Shown here one piece after another: positions 34,089-41,284 of a stretch of DNA of 64,000 nucleotides (position 1 is its first letter; every line of letters begins with the position of its first letter). This DNA comes from Bacteriovoracaceae bacterium UBA6144 (GTDB lineage: Bacteria > Bdellovibrionota > Bacteriovoracia > Bacteriovoracales > Bacteriovoracaceae): NCBI GenBank assembly GCA_002435705.1, contig DIVA01000031.1, positions 1-64,000 on the forward strand, given 5' to 3'. The notes under the pieces are model-generated. The model was not told the origin of the DNA and did not search any database. It saw only the letters and a program-made list of their open reading frames with translations. Made by a program: the position numbers and the translations under genes.

Positions 34089-36685
34089 TCGTATTCTGGT
34101 TAATCTGCTGGGGCCATACTTTCTATTCATCTCCAATCCTCAGAAAAGAATACGCTTCACTCTTATACAATGCACCTCTTCAAATTCTCTGGAATACTTT
34201 CCTCGCTTTCCTTGCGACTTTTGCAATAACTAAAATTTGGGTTCTCCCTCTCTGGAGATTGATTTTTACCGACACTCAGAAGCTCGGCCAAAAGATCGAA
34301 TGGTATAATGAGAACTTTAAACATCTAACCCCTGACACAAAGAAACTTTTTCTTCAAAGATGGAGTATTGTTTTAGTTCTAAGCTTTCTTCTCTACTTTC
34401 TGCAATTTTTACCAGTGGCATTTGCTCGGAAATATTGTCTTAGTTACTCTTCTTTATACTTCATTCCTCACAATGTAGTTCTAGTCGTTACTTACTTAAA
34501 ACTTACTTCTATTTGGGTCATAAAGCATTTCTCACTCTTTTCAACTTACCTATGGATTCTTTCTCTTCTTGAAGGTCGCTCACGAGTTATTGCAAGGCTT
34601 TTAACAAGATTTCATCTTCACATGGACTCTCTCGCATGGAAAAAGCCTCTTCCTGAACTCCCTTGGAGTAAGTCATCCCTCAAACTGGAGCTTTGCCTTT
34701 TTTCACAATTCCTTACCAAAACAGGAGAGACGGCAACTCAGGAAACTTTCTATGAAAAGTGGATTGTCAGAAAAGAAGTCGGACTTGTCACTAATACTCT
34801 CGGCATAGCACCTACTGGCGGTGGTAAGACCTCCTCTCTCATCAAACCCACCATAGAGCAATCAATCCTCTGGCAAAATGATAACCCTCATTCAAAAGCA
34901 AGTGTCGCTGTATATGACCCCAAGGGTGAGCTTACTGATTACGCCGTAGAAATTGCGAAAAAGGCAAATAGAGAGTCTGATCTGTGCGTCTTATCACTCA
35001 AAAGTAAAAATAATATAAATCCTCTTCAAGTCAACAACATCTGGGATGGCCAGACTTCATGGCGAATCTCAGGTTGGGTCATTTCAGCATGGCTCAACTT
35101 CCAAGGGAAGTCCTCTCCTGAACCATACTGGGAGAATCAAAACTATCTCCTCGTCAGAAACCTTCTCGTCCTTTTGTACTTGGACAAAGGAAACAATGTT
35201 GGAATGTACGATATTTCCAAGATGCTCGGCCCTTCATCCACAGGATGCTTCATTAAACAGGACAAGACGAAAACTCTTACCGAGTTTGGAACATGGATTT
35301 TCAAGGCCTATATCATGGTTCTTCAAAAGACCTCTGATGAAGAAACGATCTTTGATTTAGTTGATGAATATGAATTGAATCCTATCAAACTTTCTCAAAT
35401 GACTTCAGACCTATTTAAGACGACAGAGGAAAGACTTGAGAAAAGAAAGAAGTCTTATGAAGCCTATCGAAAGACTTATCACTTAAATACCAACATTGAA
35501 TTAAGAGAAATTATTGAGAGAGGTCAAAACGCAAAAGGCCAACAAGACCTGAACAATTCTCGCAAGCAATATATTGAAAAGCTCCAAGAGCTAATCAAAA
35601 AAGACATGGCGGAGAAGTTTAAAGATAAAAAAATGGAGCCTCAAGACTTTGCAAAGACACACTTGATTCAGTCATCACAAGAACTCAAATCTAAATTTGA
35701 AGAGGAAGTACAGGAAGAGCTCACAAGAGAAACAGCCTTCCAAATCATTAAAGATGCTTGTGAATGGTTAATCAAAACGTGGAGCCAGATGCCTCCAGAA
35801 AACAGGGCGAACATTGTTTCAAACATGGAACCTTTCTTAAAAATGTTTGAGACTCCTGAAGTCAGAAGATCACTTTCCCCTACTGATCCAGAAATTGATT
35901 TTGACCAGATCATAACCAAAGGCTCTATTGTTATCCCAAGCTTTCCTGGTATTGAGATTGGTGACTCCCTTGCCGATGCTATCGTGACCTTAATTAAGGC
36001 GAGATGGCAGTACGCAGTTCTCTCCAACCCACAATCTCAACGCGTGAAATTCCAAATCGTGGATGAAGCTCAAAGGGTTATTACCTTTGGCGAAGGAAGA
36101 AACGCCGGAGATTTTGAATACCTGGAGCTTTCCAGAAGCTTTGGTGGAACAACCCTGATGACCACTCAATCTATTTCTGCATTGAGGGCCAAAGCTCCCA
36201 GAGAAGCTGATTGGGAAAAGATTCACGGGGTCATACGATCAATTATTTGCTTCGCCACGAATGACAGTAAAACGATTCGGTTCATCCAAGACATCGCAGG
36301 GAAACAAGTCAAAGAGCGTATTTCTAAAACTGTACTTGAAGGGGCCAATGCTCCTGAACTCGATATGATCTCAGAAAAATATAAAGGAGATTCCTCATTA
36401 AGTGTCTCATTCACAACTTCTCAATCCTTAGAAGACTACATTCAATCTAGCGACATCCAAGGAGCGAAGGCCTTCACAGGTATTGCCATTTTATTTGATG
36501 GTCTAAAATCTGAAATTATAAAAGTCGCCTTTAAGCCCACTTTTTGGCCAGATCGAAGAGATAAGTGGGCCTTGATGGAAAAGCTCTCCTTCCAAACAGA
36601 GAATCGAGATCCTGAGAAGTTCCCACTAAAAGCAAACACAATTGAAAACTTATATCGCACTCACACGAAGGAGGATGCTGTATGA
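34028..36685 (+). CDS. VirD4/TraD-type coupling protein (T4CP)
   Basis: This 885-aa inner-membrane ATPase passes the DNA-relaxase complex to the secretion channel. Several N-terminal TM helices lie within the first 190 residues. Walker A Ala-Pro-Thr-Gly-Gly-Gly-Lys-Thr is at about 261-268, followed by Val-Tyr-Asp-Pro-Lys-Gly-Glu-Leu, a T4CP hallmark. A charged helical insertion spans about 440-590, and Walker B Ile-Val-Asp-Glu-Ala-Gln is at about 676. Thr-Thr-Gln-Ser-Ile follows as in T4CPs. The start is uncertain: ATG 34010 or 34028, both inside the GspE-like gene. It overlaps the next gene by 4 bases. Confidence 0.9.
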   Translation: MANKPKSPTKSKSWSCKHSVIVFWLICWGHTFYSSPILRKEYASLLYNAPLQILWNTFLAFLATFAITKIWVLPLWRLIFTDTQKLGQKIEWYNENFKHLTPDTKKLFLQRWSIVLVLSFLLYFLQFLPVAFARKYCLSYSSLYFIPHNVVLVVTYLKLTSIWVIKHFSLFSTYLWILSLLEGRSRVIARLLTRFHLHMDSLAWKKPLPELPWSKSSLKLELCLFSQFLTKTGETATQETFYEKWIVRKEVGLVTNTLGIAPTGGGKTSSLIKPTIEQSILWQNDNPHSKASVAVYDPKGELTDYAVEIAKKANRESDLCVLSLKSKNNINPLQVNNIWDGQTSWRISGWVISAWLNFQGKSSPEPYWENQNYLLVRNLLVLLYLDKGNNVGMYDISKMLGPSSTGCFIKQDKTKTLTEFGTWIFKAYIMVLQKTSDEETIFDLVDEYELNPIKLSQMTSDLFKTTEERLEKRKKSYEAYRKTYHLNTNIELREIIERGQNAKGQQDLNNSRKQYIEKLQELIKKDMAEKFKDKKMEPQDFAKTHLIQSSQELKSKFEEEVQEELTRETAFQIIKDACEWLIKTWSQMPPENRANIVSNMEPFLKMFETPEVRRSLSPTDPEIDFDQIITKGSIVIPSFPGIEIGDSLADAIVTLIKARWQYAVLSNPQSQRVKFQIVDEAQRVITFGEGRNAGDFEYLELSRSFGGTTLMTTQSISALRAKAPREADWEKIHGVIRSIICFATNDSKTIRFIQDIAGKQVKERISKTVLEGANAPELDMISEKYKGDSSLSVSFTTSQSLEDYIQSSDIQGAKAFTGIAILFDGLKSEIIKVAFKPTFWPDRRDKWALMEKLSFQTENRDPEKFPLKANTIENLYRTHTKEDAV

Positions 36686-39015
36686 ATTTAGAGAATATCA
36701 CCAGGAAGATTCTTAAGAGTGAGAAGACCAATCACCAAGACGATAATTTTGAAAAAAAGTTAGCCAAAGAACTACTCAAGAATAAGCAAGACAAGAAACT
36801 TCGGCCCCAAGAAAAGGCTGATTTACTTGCTATTAGGCTTTCACCTGAAAACGAAAAACTATTCTCAGACACTCGGCTTAAAAGACTTAAAGAATTAGAA
36901 CACTCTATTTCAAACGAAGAACTTCTTTCTTCTCTAATCCCAAATAAGCATTATTTTTTCCTTTCTAAATTACGAGACGAAAAGCTGTCTTCAGAAGGAG
37001 ATATTATCGACTTAGCCAAAGGATATAACTTAAACAAAAATGATGTTCAAGAGCTTAGGAAGCAAGGTTTCCTAGATTATGTTGAAGATGGGTTCGATAT
37101 TGTTGAAGGATATGAAAAAGAGTTAGAAGACTATCTTAAAAAGAGAGGTTTCTTAAGCTCTCTCACTGAATCTGAAAAATCTCTTCTTCATTCAATCTCT
37201 GGGACAGAAATAACTTTAGACTCCAACAATCCCGAACTTATTAGCCTCAAAAGAAGAGGACACCTTGATATTCTAACGGAAAACGAGCACGATTTTCTAA
37301 AAGATGGTGCAAAGTTTGAAACTCTTAATCGTTACGATCTTTCATCATCTGATTATTATCGCCTCAAAGAAAGAATCGAATTCCATATTAAGGGAGAGGT
37401 TAAATCTATTGATGATTTTGGACTATCAATTAAAGAAAAAGAATTTATTTCAAAGTATCTATCAACAGGATTAGAAGAAGGTGGGTTCAGTAAAGACCAT
37501 GTTCAAAAACTCATTCAAAGGATTGATAGATACACCGGCCAGGAAATAAAAGGCATTGATTACCGCGCATCAATCAAGCTCAACGATATTTATGATTTTA
37601 CCGCAAAAGTTTACTACCGTGAACCCCCTCCCATTTTATCATTTCGTGAAAAACGTCCTCTGGATTACCATAGTTATGTATCAGCTAAAGATGCTTCTAT
37701 CTATCTAAGAGGTCAATCAAATGAACATCTTTCAAAAAGAGAGTTTGATCGCTACACTGAACTTTTAGCATCAAAAGAATTAGACTTTCTTAAGTATGTA
37801 CCAACCAATGCTGGATTAGCTTTTCTTAGAAAAATTCATGGACGAAAAGACGATACAGAACTAGCCATCAAAATTGGTAAAAATGATTTTGGCATTGATG
37901 AAAAATATGTTTATCATCTTTTGTTAAACCGATACACCTCTACTAATTCTAACGGATTTAATAAGAATGAATGGATTGAGCCAAAGTCACTTTCAGATGC
38001 AAGAATATGGCAAAGTACCTTCCGTCGAAATTCATTTGAGGATAGCGTAAAAATACTTCTCGAATTAAAAATAGAAGAACCAAACTTTCTCCTCAAAGGA
38101 TTACTGAAAGATAATATTCACATCCATCCTCAACAAAAGATTGAGGACTACAGTCTATTCCTCAAAGTCCATTTCAAAGAGACTTTGAATCAATCAGAAT
38201 CAGATCGTCTTATCCATCTCAGAGAGAACGGAATTCACCCGGAACTCAGCTATTCTTTTTTAGCTGATGAACCGAGTTCCTGGAATATGAAAGCCGCGAG
38301 GAAGCAAGCCTTCATTCACCACTTCAAAGAAAGATACCAGATCAATATGCAAATAATCGACTTCGTAAATAAGTTCAAACAAGTCACCCATGAACAACTT
38401 CTTAAGCTGGGCCTATCTTCTGGAGAAATTGATCGATATGTTCGAGGCATAGAAAACGATAAGGTTCCTTTTGGAGGAAAGATCCTTAACCGCCATACCC
38501 TTCATACTCCAAAAGGAAAAATCCTCTATTACTCCATCCAGCATAAAGGACTTGTCTCAGGCCGAAGTCTCCTAGAAACAAGGCTTCCAAAAGAACTTAT
38601 TGCGGAACGTCCACAACAACGGCAAGACCTTCTTTTCCATGATCTAAAAGTCGTAGATTGTGTTTTACAAATGAGCAAAGAGCTAGAAGAAAAAGGCTAT
38701 AAGATTCTTGAAGTCAAGAATGAGGCTTCTCAATATTCAGATGCCAAGTCAGGGAAGAGTAATAATTGGAGGAAGGATGGCCCAAGCTTCATGGACGCTG
38801 TTCTCATTGTAGAAGAACCCATTGATGAATCCCTCTCACTTTCAGGTGGAAGCAAAAGCATTGCCGTGGAGTATGGGAATTACACGAATGAAAGAATGAT
38901 GAGTAAGATTGAAAATTCGAGTTTCGATCAAGCCTTTGTCTTTTCAAACACCACATTTCAACAAAAATATTCTCAGCTCTCGATTACTCAGAATGTCGTT
39001 TTTAGATCTATTTAA
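36682..39015 (+). CDS. Candidate relaxase: Replic_Relax-like protein with long novel N-terminal region
   Basis: This is a 777-aa protein. Residues 1 to about 540 are a charged, helical region of unknown fold with short recurring Leu-x-x-Leu/Asp-x-Phe-Leu units. A winged-helix-like segment (about 555-625, Val-Thr-His-Glu-Gln-Leu-Leu-Lys-Leu-Gly-Leu) is followed by a nuclease-like domain: Phe-His-Asp-Leu-Lys-Val-Val-Asp (about 652-659), Phe-Met-Asp-Ala-Val-Leu (about 704), and Val-Glu-Tyr-Gly-Asn-Tyr-Thr ... Lys-Ile (about 728-742). That order resembles the replication-relaxation (Replic_Relax) family. No HUH (His-hydrophobic-His) relaxase appears anywhere in the element. Last in the operon and coupled to the T4CP, this is the best relaxase candidate. 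The enzymatic role is inference. Confidence 0.55.
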   Translation: MNLENITRKILKSEKTNHQDDNFEKKLAKELLKNKQDKKLRPQEKADLLAIRLSPENEKLFSDTRLKRLKELEHSISNEELLSSLIPNKHYFFLSKLRDEKLSSEGDIIDLAKGYNLNKNDVQELRKQGFLDYVEDGFDIVEGYEKELEDYLKKRGFLSSLTESEKSLLHSISGTEITLDSNNPELISLKRRGHLDILTENEHDFLKDGAKFETLNRYDLSSSDYYRLKERIEFHIKGEVKSIDDFGLSIKEKEFISKYLSTGLEEGGFSKDHVQKLIQRIDRYTGQEIKGIDYRASIKLNDIYDFTAKVYYREPPPILSFREKRPLDYHSYVSAKDASIYLRGQSNEHLSKREFDRYTELLASKELDFLKYVPTNAGLAFLRKIHGRKDDTELAIKIGKNDFGIDEKYVYHLLLNRYTSTNSNGFNKNEWIEPKSLSDARIWQSTFRRNSFEDSVKILLELKIEEPNFLLKGLLKDNIHIHPQQKIEDYSLFLKVHFKETLNQSESDRLIHLRENGIHPELSYSFLADEPSSWNMKAARKQAFIHHFKERYQINMQIIDFVNKFKQVTHEQLLKLGLSSGEIDRYVRGIENDKVPFGGKILNRHTLHTPKGKILYYSIQHKGLVSGRSLLETRLPKELIAERPQQRQDLLFHDLKVVDCVLQMSKELEEKGYKILEVKNEASQYSDAKSGKSNNWRKDGPSFMDAVLIVEEPIDESLSLSGGSKSIAVEYGNYTNERMMSKIENSSFDQAFVFSNTTFQQKYSQLSITQNVVFRSI

Positions 39016-39041
39016 GCAGGGAGGGGATCTCCCCCCTGCTT
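39014..39041. terminator. Bidirectional terminator hairpin after the transfer operon
   Basis: AAGCAGGG (39014-39021) pairs with CCCTGCTT (39034-39041), and the inner G and C runs extend the stem with one mismatch. T-rich sequence follows (TGATTTTCTTAATTTT). It lies between two convergent genes and overlaps the stop codon of the candidate relaxase gene. Confidence 0.7.
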
Positions 39042-39048
39042 GATTTTC

Positions 39049-39300
39049 TTAATTTTCAATCAAACTCTTTTTGCGACCACGCCGTGGAGTCGTACAAAAA
39101 TCGCTGAATCCCTCAACTTGATCTGTTGCTTTCATTAGCTCTTCAAAGATGTCTTCAGCAGCAATCACTTCCTCAGCCGATTTACCCTTATTAATGAACT
39201 CTACGAATTTTGAGAATTTCTCAAAATCAGTCGGATAAATGTTCAAAGTAAACTCTTTGGGCTGATGTTTAGCCTTTAAAGACAAAAAATCCAGACTCAT
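39049..39300 (-). CDS. Small hypothetical ICE protein
   Basis: This 83-aa protein has a strand-like start (Glu-Phe-Thr-Leu-Asn-Ile-Tyr-Pro), two acidic helices and a basic tail (Arg-Arg-Gly-Arg-Lys-Lys). The short beta-helix-helix plan is compatible with a small DNA-binding accessory protein, but I cannot assign a family. It is convergent with the relaxase gene. Its upstream region carries the second pair of TTCG-N3-CGAA palindromes, 18-48 bases before the start, mirroring the arrangement at the activator gene. An AGGAGA ribosome site is present. Confidence 0.65.
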   Translation of the reverse strand: MSLDFLSLKAKHQPKEFTLNIYPTDFEKFSKFVEFINKGKSAEEVIAAEDIFEELMKATDQVEGFSDFCTTPRRGRKKSLIEN

Positions 39301-39317
39301 ACTTTTCTCCTCTTTGT

Positions 39318-39348
39318 TTCGCTACGAAATCATTTTTTTCGCTACGAA
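39318..39348. promoter_or_regulatory. Second pair of TTCG-N3-CGAA palindromes, putative UAS
   Basis: Two identical copies of TTCGCTACGAA (39318-39328 and 39338-39348) lie 20 bp apart centre to centre, each followed by AT. They match the half-sites at 19407-19439 in sequence and spacing, and they end 107 bases before a sigma-54-like promoter. They are likely bound by the same ICE-encoded activator. Confidence 0.65.
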
Positions 39349-39455
39349 ATTCTCCTCAGTGTTTGTTTCTTTTTTATTTCTTTGTTTTCTACTTTCCTAG
39401 ATTAGATTTTCATCACTTAGAAATCTCTTTTCTTTCATCTGCTTACATATTCATT

Positions 39456-39471
39456 TGGCATCCCCCTTGTA
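39456..39471 (+). promoter_or_regulatory. Sigma-54-like promoter of the xis-int genes
   Basis: TGGCATCCCCCTTGTA has the -24 GG and -12 G at RpoN spacing. The geometry is identical to the promoter at 19548, with T instead of C in the -12 GC. Transcription would begin about 37 bases before the excisionase ATG. Support comes mainly from the matching upstream palindrome pair at almost the same distance. Confidence 0.6.
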
Positions 39472-39520
39472 ATAGCTCTCCTAGAGTCTTCACCGATTTG
39501 AAGATTCAAATAGGAGAATC

Positions 39521-39754
39521 ATGCAAACGACATTGCAACCAGAGGGCCAACATGAGGAGCTTCTGACCATCAACGAAGCAGCTAAGTTTCTCAATGTAAA
39601 AGTTTCTAAAATCAGACGAGAAGTTTTCTTGAAAAGGATTAAGCATTTCAAGCTTGGGGCCTTGCTCCGATTCAAGAAATCTCATCTCTCTGAATGGGTA
39701 AATTCGCAATTTCAGGATAGTAGAAACAGCGTAGCCGAGTATCAAATCCAGTAA
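39521..39754 (+). CDS. Excisionase-like helix-turn-helix protein (Xis)
   Basis: This 77-aa protein belongs to the MerR-like/HTH_17 excisionase group. Its features are Leu-Leu-Thr-Ile-Asn-Glu-Ala-Ala-Lys-Phe-Leu-Asn-Val then Arg-Arg-Glu-Val-Phe, a wing with Phe-Lys-Leu-Gly-Ala-Leu-Leu-Arg-Phe-Lys, and Leu-Ser-Glu-Trp-Val. Such proteins bend DNA at att sites and steer the integrase toward excision. It lies directly before the integrase gene, behind a sigma-54-like promoter. AGGAG precedes the ATG. Confidence 0.82.
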   Translation: MQTTLQPEGQHEELLTINEAAKFLNVKVSKIRREVFLKRIKHFKLGALLRFKKSHLSEWVNSQFQDSRNSVAEYQIQ

Positions 39755-39807
39755 GATTGTGTTAGGATGGCGTATCGCTGTTCTTTGACAACTTAATAGA
39801 GGAGAAA

Positions 39808-39849
39808 TTGGTTACAAAACCATTAAGGGTTTTGTATGGAGATTATTAG
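39808..39849 (+). CDS. Possible 13-codon leader peptide overlapping the integrase start
   Basis: A good ribosome site (GAGGAG, 39799-39804) is followed at proper spacing by TTG 39808. It opens a 13-codon frame ending TAG 39847-39849, out of frame with and overlapping the integrase ATG at 39836. Translating it would melt the hairpin covering the integrase ribosome site. This is speculative. Confidence 0.25.
   Translation: MVTKPLRVLYGDY
39814..39835 (+). promoter_or_regulatory. Hairpin abutting the integrase start codon
   Basis: ACAAAACC (39814-39821) and GGTTTTGT (39828-39835) form a perfect 8-bp stem with a 6-base loop, ending at the base before the integrase ATG. The AAGGG ribosome site falls in the loop and 3' arm, so the structure could hold integrase translation low. 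Alternatively it is a protein-binding inverted repeat. Confidence 0.45.
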
Positions 39850-40981
39850 ACGAAAGAACAAGACGACCTACCGTGAAACTGTTTACGTTGATGGAGTTCG
39901 GCACAGAAGCCCTACCTTTGAACGAAAAACAGACGCAAGAAATTGGAAGAATGAACTTCTTTCAAAGCGTGAAAAAGCAAAAGCACTTGGTGAAGATTTT
40001 CAGCTTATTAAGCGAGAAACTTTCAAGTCTTTCTCTACACGTTGGCTAGATGAAAAGATCAAACCACAAAGAGCCGCATCCACTTACGATGGCTACCGTC
40101 GCACAGTGGCCCTGCATCTTTCACCACGCTTTGATCACTTATTTCTAAATCAATTGAATATAGATTTAGTGAATCAACTCGTTCGAGATCTTTTGAACTC
40201 TGGTCATAATGCCAAAGGAATCAACCTCGTCCTTCAAATCTTAAAGAGCATTGTCCTAGCTGCTGAAAGACAAAAAGCGATCAGAGAAAATCCAATTAAG
40301 CATTATCCATTGCTGAAAATGGTGAAACAGCCGCCTATCTTTTGGAGCAAAACGGAGATTCAAGATTTTCTAAATGCGGCCAGCCCTGACCCTCTTTATC
40401 CTGTTTATTTGGTTGCTCTAAATACAGGGATGAGGCGCGGAGAATTGGCAGGACTCGCATGGGATATGATCGATTTCCAAAGAAACATGATTCAGATAAG
40501 TAGAATTCGTGACAGATGGGGCTTACGCCAAACCACCAAAACAGGCACAGTAAGACACGTTCCAATGAACAAAGCAGTGAAAGAAATGTTGCTCGATTTG
40601 TATAAAAAACGCAACGAGTCAACGGTTCGCTTTGATGACAAAGGAAATTCTGTCCACCTCGTTTTTCCTAACGGTGAAGGAAGCGTGATGAGCGTGATCC
40701 ACCTGTATAGGCACTTCCACAGGATGCAGGAGAAGGCCAAGATTGCTAACCAAATCTGCTTTCACAACCTCAGACATACATTTGCCAGCCAGTTCGTAAT
40801 GAGCGGTGGGAACCTGTATGATCTACAAAAGGTGCTTGGCCACACGAAGGCCGAAATGACTATGATTTATGCTCATCTTTCACCTGAGCACTTATCAGCC
40901 GTCACAAGCATCATCAATTTTATGAATCCAGATCATCAAGAAGTAGCCCACAAACAGCCCACAGACGCTCAGGCCGGTTAA
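39836..40981 (+). CDS. int: Tyrosine-recombinase integrase
   Basis: This is a 381-aa site-specific recombinase. The N-terminal arm-binding domain and the SAM-like core-binding domain (about 60-150) precede the catalytic domain (about 165-360). Catalytic residues seen are Arg in Thr-Gly-Met-Arg-Arg-Gly-Glu, His-Asn-Leu-Arg-His, Leu-Gly-His, and the nucleophile Tyr in Met-Ile-Tyr-Ala-His-Leu. The order and spacing are those of phage and ICE integrases that use tRNA genes. It lies 81 bases behind the excisionase and about 100 bases before a tRNA 3'-end remnant. Confidence 0.93.
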   Translation: MEIIRRKNKTTYRETVYVDGVRHRSPTFERKTDARNWKNELLSKREKAKALGEDFQLIKRETFKSFSTRWLDEKIKPQRAASTYDGYRRTVALHLSPRFDHLFLNQLNIDLVNQLVRDLLNSGHNAKGINLVLQILKSIVLAAERQKAIRENPIKHYPLLKMVKQPPIFWSKTEIQDFLNAASPDPLYPVYLVALNTGMRRGELAGLAWDMIDFQRNMIQISRIRDRWGLRQTTKTGTVRHVPMNKAVKEMLLDLYKKRNESTVRFDDKGNSVHLVFPNGEGSVMSVIHLYRHFHRMQEKAKIANQICFHNLRHTFASQFVMSGGNLYDLQKVLGHTKAEMTMIYAHLSPEHLSAVTSIINFMNPDHQEVAHKQPTDAQAG

Positions 40982-41284
40982 AAAGCTGCTTCAAAAAAAG
41001 ATGAGATGGAGATTTAACTCGTGAAAAATAAAAAGAAATTTGTAATTTAAGAAATGAAACGGAATAATTATTTCGTGGGATGAGCTTGAGTCTCGTCTCG
41101 GGCACCAATTATTCTTCACTCTATGGTGATCAAAAAACCTAAGAAAAGCTACGGTTATTTCACTCTTTTCATACTGCCTTAATATTTCCTTTATCTCTCT
41201 CATAACGCAGTCCAAAAATTAGCTTTTTAACTCCGATCAATTTAACATGATGGTGCTTACTAATACTGATCCTAAAAGGTTCGC
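40982..41284. other. Right-end attachment region, otherwise non-coding
   Basis: This 303-bp gap between the integrase and the desaturase contains a tRNA 3'-end remnant (41080-41107). It also has a near-perfect 18-bp palindrome (41059-41076, one mismatched pair) that could be an integrase or host-factor site. No gene is seen. Confidence 0.55.
41080..41107 (+). repeat. Putative attR: 3' end of a tRNA gene
   Basis: The 28 bases have the geometry of a tRNA 3' end. A 5-bp T stem (ATGAG/CTCGT) encloses a 7-base loop. Then come seven acceptor bases (CTCGGGC), a discriminator A and an encoded CCA (41105-41107). No D or anticodon arm precedes it, so it is a fragment. The acceptor would pair with GCCCGAG at the 5' end of the intact tRNA, compatible with tRNA-Phe or tRNA-Leu genes. 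Integration into a tRNA 3' end leaves such a duplicate at the far end of the element. The intact tRNA is not in the window. Confidence 0.6.

Larger units (their letters stand above)
18048..41107. mobile_element. Integrative conjugative element backbone (left end undetermined)
   Basis: The interval contains every functional module of an ICE. These are a regulator, a type IV secretion operon with VirB4/TraC-like ATPase and pilin-like proteins, a VirD4/TraD-like coupling protein, a candidate relaxase, an excisionase, a tyrosine integrase, and a tRNA 3'-end sequence just beyond the integrase. The right end is placed at the CCA of that tRNA remnant. No matching left att copy was found, so cargo may extend left, possibly beyond the window. 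Transfer genes are in one direction with many ATGA overlaps. Confidence 0.8.

Noticed and set aside
36251..36261. A third TTCG-N3-CGAA match, inside the coupling-protein gene
   Set aside because: It is a single site without a partner about 20 bp away, it lies in conserved coding sequence with no sigma-54 promoter downstream, and one chance match to an 8-base pattern is expected in a window of this size.
41000..41107. Possible intact tRNA gene ending at 41107
   Set aside because: The 5' acceptor partner GCCCGAG and any D or anticodon arm are absent in the preceding 90 bases; only the 3' portion has tRNA geometry.
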